This document shows, piece after piece, positions 11,089 to 21,884 of a stretch of 64,000 bases of DNA. A program made the translations under genes and the position numbers. This DNA comes from Euonymus europaeus (taxonomy: Eukaryota > Streptophyta > Magnoliopsida > Celastrales > Celastraceae), in the NCBI GenBank assembly GCA_963580455.1, contig OY756966.1, forward strand, positions 22,571,001 through 22,635,000, given 5' to 3'. Below the pieces are notes generated by a model, which was not told the origin of the DNA, searched no databases, and worked only from the letters and a program-made list of their open reading frames with translations. Numbering within the stretch: the first letter of the stretch is position 1; each line of letters opens with the position of its first letter.

Positions 11089-12799
11089 ATGGAAGACCAA
11101 AAGGAGGTCTGATTCTCATTCCCCTGTTTTTTCTCTATGTTTGTGATTGTGGGTTATATGTTTAGTTCTGCTTCTTTGCTGTTGGGTTCCCGAGAAAATA
11201 GTTTGAATCTTATCTATTAGTTGTGCGTTTTTTTGTATTCAAGTAGGAATTTTACGGTTGCAAATGGAAATAAAGTTTTAGATTTGAAGTTTGGATGTTT
11301 ACTTTACTTTCTCAGTGGTCAAACAGAGTTGCATGCAAGATTCTGCATGTGATTTTAAAGAAAAATTGAGTTTCTTTCCGAAAGGTATACAGTTGCCGGT
11401 GGGGTTTTGTGTAAATTCCTTTTTATCCGGATGGGAATGTTTACTCCCATTCGATCCCTTGTGTTCTGCTTTTTGGTCTCAAAAAGGCCTCAGTTCTTTT
11501 GAATTCTTATTTCTTTTTAAAAAGAATCCAAAGTAGTAATTATTTCACTTTCTGAAAGCTTAAAAACAGTGAAAGTTGCTCCTGTCTTTTTTTCTTTTCT
11601 TGAACTTCAACAGTTTACATGATCATTTGAGTTTTCTCATCTCTTATTACATGCTTATTAAAATAATAATTTGACATTACAGTTACACTCAGCAATTGGT
11701 GAGAGCCAATAACATTTAAGCTGTTAATCCTTTTATTTTGTGTTATAGAAAATTGGGTCATTTTCCTTTCTATCTTAGTTGGTTATGTCAAGAGGCATTT
11801 TCTGACTTGGGGTTTTTGGGAGAAATTTAATCAGTAACTTGAATTTGTTGATTCATTTGATGTACTTGGTACTGAATTTCCCTGTCAATCTTGTTCATAG
11901 AAAAATGCTCCATGGCTATCAGTGCCACAATTTGGGGATTGGGACCAGAAGGGACCATTGCCAGACTATTCACTGGACTTCTCCAAAATCAGGGAAATGA
12001 GGAAACAGAACAAGAGAGATGTGTCGAGAGTCAGTATTGGAAATGAAGAACAGCTCATTTCAAAAAAGCCTACCTCCACTGAAACCACTACCCAGATTGA
12101 TCACCAATACCATTATCATCAGAATCACCACTCCCCCACTGTAAGATTCTTGCCTAACTAGCCTCTTTTAAAATTATCCAATGAAAAAAAAAATACATGG
12201 GTTGTTGGTACTTGGTAGTTTAAAATTTAAATTTAAAACAACGGAGTATTCATGTGGTGGCCTTGTTGTGGGGAGATCTCTTATTAATTTGTGTTAAAGA
12301 AGTGGGATCTGCAATGCTGGTACTTAAAAATAAGATTTAGGTAGCAACTAATTGAACTGTTTTCTGGATGCTTTTTCCTACCAGGCAGCAATGATCAGTG
12401 CACATGCAACCAATGTTCTGTGCCATATAATATGGGCCAGTGATGCTATTGCTATCCCTTCATAGAATGAAGACATACATTTGATTTTTTTGGATTTAGA
12501 ATGAATACAAGCATACATGCAAAGTGTGTGTACATATATGAGGAGAGAGTGATAAACTTCACGATAGTTTTGTGAATTTTATGATTTTTTTGCGCATAAA
12601 AGACAGACACCATATCCTTGTGTAATCAGAGAAACTTTGAGTGAAAAAGCTTAATTTTCCCCCCCTTAGATTATGAGGGTATTTAATCCCACATTTAGTT
12701 AAGTTATTAGCTCTTGATTTGGCTGGGTGTTAATTTTTAATTTTCTGACAGACAAGGAGGAGCTTTCTCAGCTACTTCAACTGTTTTGTGAAAGCCTGA
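11089..12799 (+). CDS. NOI-domain (RIN4-like) membrane-associated protein, three exons
   Basis: Exons are 11089-11106, 11901-12140 and 12752-12799, all with GT-AG borders in phase 0, giving 101 residues. Exon 1 codes only MEDQKE. Exon 2 starts KNAPWLSVPQFGDWD and carries the NOI signature. PQFGDW fits the [LIVMF]PxFGxW core that pathogen protease AvrRpt2 recognises in RIN4 and NOI proteins, and DFSKIREMRKQNKRD follows. A His/Asn-rich stretch comes near residues 75-85. Exon 3 adds a basic TRRSF and ends SYFNCFVKA; the Cys near the end is the site where this family is normally acylated and anchored to the plasma membrane. Length and exon plan match the small single-NOI proteins of plants, which act in immunity, growth and secretion through the plasma membrane. 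The start is the only ATG that splices in frame. No disruption is seen, so it is likely a working gene. The exact paralogue cannot be named. Confidence 0.93.
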
Positions 12800-15096
12800 G
12801 GTTGAAGCATGGGCATATCCATTCAGATAATTTTCATAAAGTCACATGCAATGATGTTTGTATTGAGAGATGGCCTGTTCCCCTCTTTGTTTTTGTGGCC
12901 GCATTCTCGTATATTTATCTTAGTCTTTCTCCTCCAGCACATCCTGCAAATCTTTGTGGAATTCTTGGTTTGGAATGGTATTTGAACCATGTACACAGTC
13001 GATTGATATTTAAATATTTTAAGGAAATATTGCGATAAATTATGACTTGAATCAAGGACATGTGCAATCAGACCCTTGAAGTTGGGTCTGGCTGCATGGT
13101 TTTGTTTTATTTAGTTGGGTAGGTAACGGTTTGTACTTTGAGCTGAGGTAATGGTTACTGAAAGTGGTAGGACATAGGAGCAACTGTGGTGGTGGTGGTG
13201 TATGTCTATGGAGCTAAAGTATGTGGATTATAGAGGCTGTGGACAACAATAATTCTCTTTTGCATTCGTTTCTAGTAAGGTTTACAGTAGTGGTAATCTA
13301 TTCCTCAAGACTGGAGAACTAATAAGGTTTACAAATGTAATGTAAAACCTCTCTATGGTCTTATGTCATCGGAGTTGTAGAGAGTTTTACTATTTTAGAG
13401 GAAGAAAGTCAAGTTTCGGCTTAGGGTTACAATCTCATGATACCCTAATGCCAATTATATAATGACTGGGATAAAAAATATATTATTAGGTCGGATCATC
13501 AAAATGGAGCACCTCGAACAAACACTAGCTCCATACTAAATCAAAACAATTTCTTCCATTCGTTGTGGATTTGGTGATCCGGTGACATACAATCATCATC
13601 CACTGTTGAGTTTTTGAGATATATGAGTGAGTTCGTCATCTCTTGTTGAAGAGGATGTCAAGATCCATGTTGCAAATTTGTGTTCTGTTAGTTTATATTT
13701 AGATTGTCTGATTTTCCCCTAGGACAAGGTTAACGGGTACATTTTGATGTGATCTGGTTTAGTTTGTTTTTATTTTTATGTTTATGTTTGTTTGGAGTTG
13801 GTTCTCCTCCTATGTGAGGGTTTTTAGGGATCTTTCGGTAATGAGAATTTGGAGGCAATAAAGAGGTTTTATGAAATAAAGCATTCTACTCCATCGTTTG
13901 GTGGATTAAATTTTGAGGGAATGAAATTCCTTCCTCTCTCTCTTTCTCTCCCCTACAATTGTCATTCCCACAATTTTTCCTGGGTTTAGGCCATTCCACA
14001 TGGAATGGCGCCCGAAATGTCCATTTTACCCTCAATTGAATTATTTTGATATCGTTAGATCAGATCCAGATCATTCGTCCCATCAATGTTGATATCAAAT
14101 CCCCAAAACAAAAATTGCAACCAAGAGAAGAGAGGTCGAAGAGCCATATCCTCTCTCTTAGGTACCTTGATTTCTTCTGCAAGAAATGGGAATTTCGCTT
14201 TGCTTTAATCACGATTTTGATTTGAATTTTTACTGTGCTTCTGTATTACATGGGATTACAGGGTTTCCTTGTACTTTCTTTTGCTTTTCTTGTTGTTGAT
14301 TATCGATTCTTTGCTTTTGTTTTCAACTATTACCCTCAATTGAATTGTTTAGGCAGGAAAAAAACATAACGAAACAGGTTAGCAATGTTATAATATTTTT
14401 CGTTCATGACGGTAGGAATTGAGGACATATTTGGATTGAGAGGCATTTTTTTGATTGGTTTGTCGCATTTTTTGTTTGGTGTTGTTACTCATGGTGTTCT
14501 TGCCTATGGTTCATATTTGTGCCAACTCCTCTGCCAAAATCCTCCTGTTTCTTACTGAGCTAGCATTGGTTAATGTCAATGGGATATCTATTTATATGTT
14601 TTATCTATTTTACTTCTATGCAGTAATGGCCATATTGAGTTTGAGCAACAAACATGCTTATAGACATATATATGTAATTTAATTAATTTGTTAATTATAC
14701 ATAATTATAAATGGTAAAATAAAATTTGTTATTTGTACATAATTATAAAGGGTATAATGAACATTGCATATCTTTTATTCTCATTTCTAATACAATTTTT
14801 TGTATACATCAAAAGTGAGAATTAAAATATCGTTCTCATTTTCACTACAATCATTCTACATAGCAGTTCAGGTATCGCTAGGTATAACTTTTTATAGAAT
14901 GATATATTAGGTTTCACCTTCAATTTTTTATTTCTTTTACTTGTTTGCAATAATCCATTATTTCAGTAATTTTTTTAAAAAATAAAACTTATCATAAATA
15001 AATTTAATATGTTGGGCTTATGGCCTAATGGGTCCAAAATAGTAATGGACTATATCTAACTAAAGGTCCATAAAAATAAGAAAATGTTATATTGTT
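12800..15096. other. 3' flank of the NOI gene and intergenic DNA
   Basis: The first 300 bases are probably the NOI 3' UTR. The rest is AT-rich with no recognisable gene. A CT-rich patch lies at 13930-13960, and open frames such as the one near 14455 are hydrophobic by composition only. Nothing further could be supported. Confidence 0.45.
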
Positions 15097-15639
15097 TTTA
15101 CTTTTGGGTTTATTACCATTTAGTCACTCTAGGTGACATGTTTCACCAAAAAGTCACATGGTAAATTTTATTACCAAAAAGGCATACCTTTCACGGTTAC
15201 CGATGTAAAATTTGAAATAATTTTTTTAAAAATGGCAAGAATGCCCTTGTTTTCACGTCTCTCTCATGCTTTGGAACTCTCACATCTTCTCTCATTCTCT
15301 CCCACACTCTCTATCTCATCTCTCTTTCAACTCATCTCATCTCTTCTCTCATATTCTCTCTCACTAAGATCTTAGATTTTGATCGTAACATTCCATATTT
15401 TCTGACCAGTTCAGATTTTCCGATCATTTTCCGTCGAAATCCCACCGATAAGTCTTTATTTTTATAGTATCACTATCTCATGGTTTCTCTCTCTTTCAAG
15501 ATTTCTAGTTATTTTAGATCTAAGAGTTCTTTTTCAAGATCTATATTTTTTTTTCAAGATTTCTAGTTCTTTTTCAACATTTATGATTCTTTTTTCAGAT
15601 TCCTACTTCTTTTCCAAGATCAAGATCTATAGTTGTGGT

Positions 15640-16770
15640 ACTGTCATGCTTCTTGTTTGAGAATACTATTGGTACTGCTATGATTTCGATACTGTTTGTT
15701 GTTGGTACTGTCGGTGAATTTTTTTAAAGTTGTTGGTATTGGCTCTTTGTTGTCAAAATATGGTTAATGCTGTCTCTGAGTTAGATATTGTATATGAATT
15801 TGATATTATTTGTGAATTTGTTATTCTTAATGAATTTGATACTGTCTGTTGTTGGTATTGCCATGCTTCTTATTTGAGAATACTATTGGTACTGTCTGTG
15901 ATTTCGGTACTGTTTGTTGTTGGTACTGTCGATGGATCTTTTGAAGTTGTTGGTATTGGCTCCTTGTTCTCAAAATATGGTTGATACTGTCTCTGAGTTA
16001 GATACTGTATATGAATTTGATATTGTTTGTGAATTTGTTATTCTTAATGAATTTGATACTGTCTGTTGTTGTTGGTACTGTCATGCTTCTTGTTTGAGGT
16101 ACTGTTTGTTGTTGGTACTGTCGGTGAATTTTTTGAAGTTGTTGGTATTGGCTCCTTGTTCTCAAAATATGGTTGATACTGTCTCTGAGTTAGATACTGT
16201 ATATGAATTTGATATTGTTTGTGAATTTGTTATTCTCAATGAATTTGATAATGTCTATTGTTGTTGGTACTATCATGCTTCTTGTTTGAGAATACTATTG
16301 GTACTGTCTGTGATTTTGGTACTGTTTGTTGTTGGTACTTTAGGTGAATTTTTTGAAGTTGTTGGTACTAGCTCGTTGTTGTCAAAATATGGTTGATACT
16401 GTCTCTGAGTTAGATACTGTGTATGAATTTGATATTGTTTGTGAATTTGTTATTCTCAATGAATTTGATACTGTCTGTTGTTGGTACTGTCATGCTTCAT
16501 GTTTGAGAAAACTATTGGTACTGTCTGTGATTTCGATACTATTTGTTGTTCGTACTGTAGGTGAATTTTTTGAAGTTGTTGGTACTAGCTCATTGTTGTC
16601 AAAATATGGTTGATATTGTCTCTGAGTTAGATACTGTATATGAATTTGATATTGTTTGTGAATTTGTTATTCTCAATGAATTTGATACTGTCTGTTGTTG
16701 GTACTGCTGTGATTTCGATTCTGTTGGTATTATCATGCTTCAAATTGATGATACTATTTGATGTTGTGTT
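15640..16770 (+). repeat. Left tandem array, five units of about 192-221 bp rich in GATACTGT
   Basis: A unit anchored on the phrase GATACTGTCTCTGAGTTAGA recurs at about 15761, 15979, 16171, 16392 and 16607 (spacing about 218, 192, 221 and 215). Within each unit the shorter motif TTTGATACTGT or GTTGGTACTGT repeats every 20-40 bases. The long open frames across this stretch are by-products of the repeat: the same LKLLVLA...QNMVDTVSELDTVYEFD phrase recurs in each unit, and I do not call them genes. The 192-bp unit lacks one internal sub-repeat. Confidence 0.93.
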
Positions 16771-16959
16771 ACCTTTCAAGTTTTATATTGTCATACTGTC
16801 ATGTTTATTGTTGTGAAAATATGATAGGTATTGTATGATGTGATATTCTTTCAAGTTAGTAATATTATCATGCTTTTTGGTGTGAAATATGGTTGGTAGT
16901 GTTTGGTGTTGTCGTACTCTTTTAAGTTTTGGTGTTTGATCTTGTGATGTTATTTTGAA

Positions 16960-17056
16960 TGTTGCACAGACATACTAAAGACGATGCTGACGATAGTTCT
17001 ATTTTGAAAATTAATCAACTGCATTTGGGAGAAGAAAGTGAATAAGACAGTATGTC
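16960..17056 (+). other. Possible exon relic in the centre of the inverted-repeat element
   Basis: After a good acceptor (TTGCACAG, to 16969) a short non-repetitive stretch reads HTKDDADDSSILKINQL, continues for seven residues and reaches a stop codon at 17043-17045. Its acidic, mixed composition is unlike the repeat arrays around it. It may be the last piece of a former gene of the element. It is too short to assign. Confidence 0.2.
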
Positions 17057-17379
17057 GAAGATGCGACTTTCATTTGATAGTGTAATATTATATGTTAATG
17101 TCATATTATTTTGTATATTTGTCATTTAAGTTTGAATTATAAATTGAAATTATTTGATAATGTCATAAAATTTAATATTATTATCAGTCATGTACTCCGA
17201 ATATGAGTCATTGATACTATAAACTTATATAATACTGTTTGAAAATTGATATTGTTGACTTACATGATATTGACAAAATAAAAAAATGACAAATATGATA
17301 GTACCCCAACACATGATAGTATCATAATACATGACAGTATCACAACCCAAACCAATATTATAACATATGAAACAGTATC

Positions 17380-17830
17380 ACAATCTCATTGTTGATAATG
17401 ATATTGTTGCAAAACTTGAAAGTGTTGTTGGTAATGATACTATTAATTATGTAGGTACTATTTTTCTTTTTGATACTGTTGTTTGAAATGTCATTTGTTT
17501 CAAAACTTGACACTATTACTGATAATGATATTATTAATGATGTTGATACTGTTTCTAAATTTGGTACTGTTGTTGATAATTGTATTGTTGTAGAACTTGG
17601 TATTGTTATTGACAACGATACTGTTAATGATGTTCATACTATTTCTCATTTTGATACTACTATTGATAATGAAATTGCTGCAAAATTTGAAAATGATAAA
17701 TATTGTTGTCCACTTATTTTTAATAGGGAAAAAATAAATATATGACAATACTACATCATATGACAGTATCAAATAATATGACAATACTAATATCTCTAAT
17801 AGTATCAATCGATAAATAATACTATTATTG
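17380..17830. repeat. Central degenerate repeat zone of the inverted-repeat element
   Basis: Here the GATACTGT-type words continue in plus orientation (for example gttgataatgatattgttgc near 17391 and 17571), up to about 17690. From about 17745 the words appear as their complements (gacagtatcaa). The turn-over point of the large inverted repeat is therefore near 17700-17760. The frames open on both strands are low-complexity translations of the repeat. Confidence 0.6.
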
Positions 17831-18029
17831 TATCAGAGTTCAAAATGACCTAAAATAATAAAAAAAATACACTACCAATGTACATGGTAGTACCTATTAG
17901 CACGACAGTATCAACTTAAATAGGCAACATCCCGCTTATTCTCTAAAATGCAGTTCACTTTCCAAAATGAAATTATATTCAAATGATCTTCGTCATAACT
18001 GTATATAAAACATTAGAAATAGTTAAGAC

Positions 18030-19395
18030 AAAAAATGACAGTATCAAGTAGACAGTACTAAACAGTATCGAGATTACAAACAGTATCAATAATTTTAAAG
18101 AATTCACAGACAGTATTAAATTCATTAACAAACAACAAATTCACTGACAATATCGAATTCGCAGACAGTACCAACAGTATTTTCACAATAAGGAGTCAGT
18201 ATCAAAAACTTCAAAAATTCACAAAAGTTACAAACAACAAATAGTATTGAAATTATAGACAGTGTCAACCATATTCTCAAAACAAGAAGTATGACGGTAT
18301 CAAAATTTACCGACAGTATCAAAATTCACAGACAATATCAAAATTGACAAACAGTATCAATTGTATTTTCACAACAAGAAGTCAGTACCAATAATTTCAA
18401 AAAATTCACAGGCAGTATCAAATTCATTAACAAACAATAAATTCACTTACAATATCGAACTCACAGATAGTATTAATCGTATTTTCATGATAAGGAGCCA
18501 ATACCAGCAACTACAAAAAAAATTCACACTCCAACAATAAAGAGTATCGAAATTACAGACAGTATCAATAATTTTAAAGAATTCATACAATATTAAATTT
18601 ATTAATAAAAAAATAAATTCACAGACAGTATCAAATTCATTAACAAACAACAAATTCACTGACAAGATCGAATTCATTGACAGTACCAACTGTATTTTCA
18701 CAATAAGGAGCCAGTATAATAAACTTCAAAAATTCACAAAAAGTACCAACAACAAATAGTATCAAAATTACAGACGGTATCAATAATTTTAAAGAATTCA
18801 TAGACAGTATCAAATTCATTAATAAAAAAAAATTCACAGACAGTATCAAATTAATTAACAAACAACAAATTCACTAACAATATCGAATTCACAGACAGTA
18901 CCAACAGTATTTTCACAATAAGGAGTCAGTATCAAAAATTTCAAAAATTCACAAAAAGTACAAACAACAAATAGTATCGAAATTATAGACAGTACCAACC
19001 ATATTCGCAAAACAAGAAGTATGACAGTATCAAAATTCACTAACAGTATCAAAATTCACAGATAGTATCGAATTTACTGACAGTATCAACTGTATTTTCA
19101 CAACAAGAAGTCAGTACAAATAATTTCAAAAAATTCACAGTTCTACAACAAACAGTATCGAGATTACAGACAGTATCAATAATTTTAAAGAATTCATAGA
19201 CATTATCAAATTCATTAACAAATAAAAAATTCACCGACAGTATCGAATTAACAGACAGTATCAACCGTATTTTCACAAAAAGGAGCCAATATCAAAAACT
19301 TCAAAAATTTACAAAAAGTACCAACAACAAATACTAACGAAATCACAGACAGTATCAACCGTATTCTTAAACAAAAAGCATGACAGTATCAACTA
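18030..19395 (-). repeat. Right tandem array, inverted counterpart of the left array
   Basis: The motif appears as ACAGTATCAA and ACAGTACCAAC. Read on the minus strand it gives the same larger phrases as the left array: GAATTTTTGAAGTT, ACTTCTTGTTTTGAGAATA and GATTTCGATACT. Larger units recur about every 300 to 400 bases (compare 18125-18440 with 18650-18760 and 18860-19130). The arm is longer and more scrambled than the left one. Confidence 0.85.
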
Positions 19396-19865
19396 AATAT
19401 CTTGTAAAAAACATATAGATCTTGGAAAAATTAAATTTTTGGAAGAAAAACCCTGAAGATCTTCAAAAAATAATTATAAATCTTGAAAAAAAGATGAAAT
19501 CTTCAAAAATAACTACAAACCTCGAGAGATGGGGGGAGAGAGAGAGATTCTACAAAAATAGAAACTTATCGGTTTGTGTTTGCCAAAAAATGGTCGGAAA
19601 TCTGAGAAGGTGACTGGATTTTGTGGTTTTAGTGAGAGATAGAGAGAGAAAGTGAGAGAGAGATTGAGAGAGGACGTGAGAAAAAGGAGTGTTGGAAGAA
19701 AGAGAGAGAAACAACATATCTACCAAGATTTTGAATTTTAAAATCCGAATTTTTGGTCATGTACAAAATATGGTGTGACTGCATTGATAATAGAGACAAA
19801 ATGTATAACTAAGTGGTAAAAATGACCACTGTTTATGACCGGCTAGTAATTCACCCTTCACTTTT

Positions 19866-20253
19866 TAGCATGTAAGTCGGCAGGCCCAAGAGGGGTAGTG
19901 GCAAAGCAGCCCAAGTGTCGGTTAGAAAGAAATCAACCCCCTCCACTAGTAGTGATGTATTGATTTGATTGACAGACATAAACGTGGACATGAGCGTGAG
20001 ATTCTTGTATAATAGACTTTGAAAGTAATTCAGTTGAACATGATTTTTGAGAATGACGAAAATGACCTTATTTCTCAGTTCTTGACCGTTTCTATATATA
20101 GGTATAAATGTTTCATATTGTAGCATTCTACAAGCAAAGAAAATCAGAGAAGATGATAAAGTTTTTTTTTAGCCTAGTGGAGTTTTTGGGAGGTGGCAGA
20201 GAACATCGAAATCAACGATAGATGTGAATTTGAAACCGATATAGTATAATATT
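19866..20253. other. Short intergenic stretch
   Basis: No gene is recognised. The sequence from about 20150 could be upstream coding sequence of the transposase relic that follows, but the frame is too decayed to read. Confidence 0.35.
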
Positions 20254-20590
20254 TTAGTTAATAGGGTAGAGAGTCAACATGCTAAACTGAAAAGATTTTT
20301 TTGCTCATCATAGTCGGATTTGGGAAGATTCATGAGATGGATTGATAAGGTTATACAGTCACATGACACAACTATCAAAGCAATCATTGAGAGAAGCAAA
20401 ACTATTGTCCCACACCGATTCAACATATATTACTTTCAAGATTTAAGTGGCTTTATCTCTATCGAGGTGTTGGATCTCATTTGGATATAGTTTGAGTGAT
20501 CAAAAGATGTCGAAGAGGTTGCTTACAGATGTAGATGTCAAATTCATAGGAGCTACGGACTACTATGTGCTCACGAAAGAGAGAGAAAAA
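20254..20590 (+). pseudogene. MULE transposase remnant (C-terminal part with SWIM zinc finger)
   Basis: One frame, interrupted by three stops but no frameshift, reads NRVESQHAKLKRFF (from 20260), a run with SHDTTIKAI and IVPHRFNIYYFQDLSGF, and CRCQIHRSYGLLCAHE (from 20530). The first block matches the conserved NRVESQHA..K segment of MuDR/FAR1-like transposases, and the last is a CxCxnCxH SWIM finger. DDE catalytic parts upstream are not recognisable. It is a dead fragment, outside the boundaries of the inverted-repeat element, and may or may not have been related to it. Confidence 0.75.
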
Positions 20591-21734
20591 ATCTTCAAAA
20601 AATTTGAAATTTATGTATCTTTCTAGAATGTCCAGCTTTTTGACAGTACCAAGGATATTTTCGGTATACTACAAAAATTTCCTTATGACTAAATATGAAA
20701 ACAAAAAGATTCTATTACTAGTTGGTAAACATTGCAATCACTTATGACTGGCTTATAATTATCCCAATTCTAAATCAGGCTTAAGTCCAAGAAAACAATT
20801 TTAGGTGTCTTGGGTCCTTAACTATAAACATCATTATTAAAAGGCTTGAGCTTTTGACTCTCTTTGACAAATATAGAGTAGTGATTTTAGAGTGTTTTTA
20901 AAATAGCGGTTATGATCGATTACGAGAGTGCAATTTTAAAACAATTTAGTTCAATCTCGATAAAGTATTAAAGCATCGGTTTTGAAGGTGAGATAAAGAG
21001 AAGGCACAACGGAGAAAAAAAGAATGAAAGAAGAGTGATGCGAGAATAGGGTTGTTGAGGATAAAAAAAGACAATGAATTTCAAAAATCATCAAAACACC
21101 CTGATTTGGAGATGTTTTCAACATTAGTCAACACCACTGATTTTTTGGAAGTTTTTAAACCACTCAAAACCAGTGTCTCAAAAATGTAAACGAATTTTTT
21201 TTTTAAATCTTTTATTTTCGGTCACTTAAAAAACCACTAATTTCCAATCATTTTCAGTCTTTCAAGGAGTGTTAAATTTCTTTCATGGTCCAAAGAACGG
21301 ATTTCTTTCTTTTATTTTATTTGGTTTGCTTTTGTATTGGATTAACAGCCAACATTGATCCGGTCATGATAATAATCGATTGAAGCTACCTTCTTGAAAA
21401 AAGTCAGGCTTGCTTGATCCTTCAAATGCTCAATTTGACATTTTTTTTCTTCTAATGTCACAGAACAAAAATGGGAGAACTCGATGAGAGTACAATTTTA
21501 GATAAAATATTCTAGCCCAGTTGATTTTTATCATTGACTCGTATAACCGACCCCAAACTTCTAGGATAAAAACAAAAGGATTAAAATACTAGAATGGTGA
21601 CGATTTTGTGCCTGTCGACACAATTTTCTACCACATCCTCAATTTTGGTCATCACATAAACTTCCCAGCTTCCCCCCATAAAAGTTTTTACACCAAAATC
21701 GGGGTTATGCTCGTATTATTATATGCATCAAGTA
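20591..21734. other. Intergenic DNA downstream of the ABCF5-like gene
   Basis: AT-rich with no recognisable gene. The part nearest 21735 is likely to hold the polyadenylation region of the minus-strand ABCF5-like gene. Confidence 0.4.
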
Positions 21735-21884
21735 CATTGACTGCTCAATTCCATCTCTTTGCATTTAGACAGTGTAATTAGTTTAGGAAAGGGTGATCCT
21801 GAGTGAATAATACAGGTGAATCACTCAATTCAATTGCTGTGCAATCTCCGGCCATTGACTGCTCAATTCCATCTCTTTGCATTT
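21735..21884. repeat. 32-bp direct repeat spanning the ABCF5-like stop codon
   Basis: The same 32 bases, beginning CATTGACTGCTCAATTCC, occur at 21735-21766 and 21853-21884. The second copy contains the last codons and the stop of the ABCF5-like gene; the first lies 118 bases into its 3' flank. It looks like a local tandem duplication whose middle has diverged, leaving the coding end intact. Confidence 0.9.

Larger units (their letters stand above)
15106..19856. mobile_element. 4.75-kb non-autonomous MULE-like element made of a giant inverted repeat
   Basis: The left end reads GGGTTTATTACCATTTAGTC and the right end, on the minus strand, reads GGGTGAATTACTAGCCGGTC. Nine bases outside each end nearly match: TTTACTTTT at 15097-15105 and TTCACTTTT at 19857-19865, 8 of 9, as expected for a Mutator-type target duplication. 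Inside the ends the symmetry continues. A CT-rich tract (about 15255-15365) faces a GA-rich tract (about 19625-19710), a TTTCCGATCATTTTCCG-type block faces its complement near 19570-19600, and then come two arrays of GATACTGT-rich repeats in opposite orientation. No transposase frame is present, so it would depend on a source elsewhere. The arms are too diverged for a perfect hairpin. Confidence 0.65.

Noticed and set aside
12727..13038. 103-codon open frame overlapping the last NOI exon
   Set aside because: It lies in a different frame from the NOI exon (TRRSFLSYFNCFVKA), which fits the family and the splice phase. The longer frame is a shadow.
13880..14880. Possible MITE starting near gcattctactccatcg
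   Set aside because: I could not find a matching inverted end or target duplication by eye.
15730..16761. Several overlapping open frames of 66-160 codons in the left array
   Set aside because: They repeat the same phrase in every unit, shift frame with unit length, and consist of Leu/Val/Cys/Phe-rich low-complexity translation. They are by-products of the tandem repeat.
17358..19276. Minus-strand open frames over the right array and centre
   Set aside because: Same reason: translation of ACAGTATC-type repeats, with no family resemblance.
15640..19395. CRISPR-like array
   Set aside because: Units are long, degenerate and without unique spacers of constant length, and the genome is eukaryotic.
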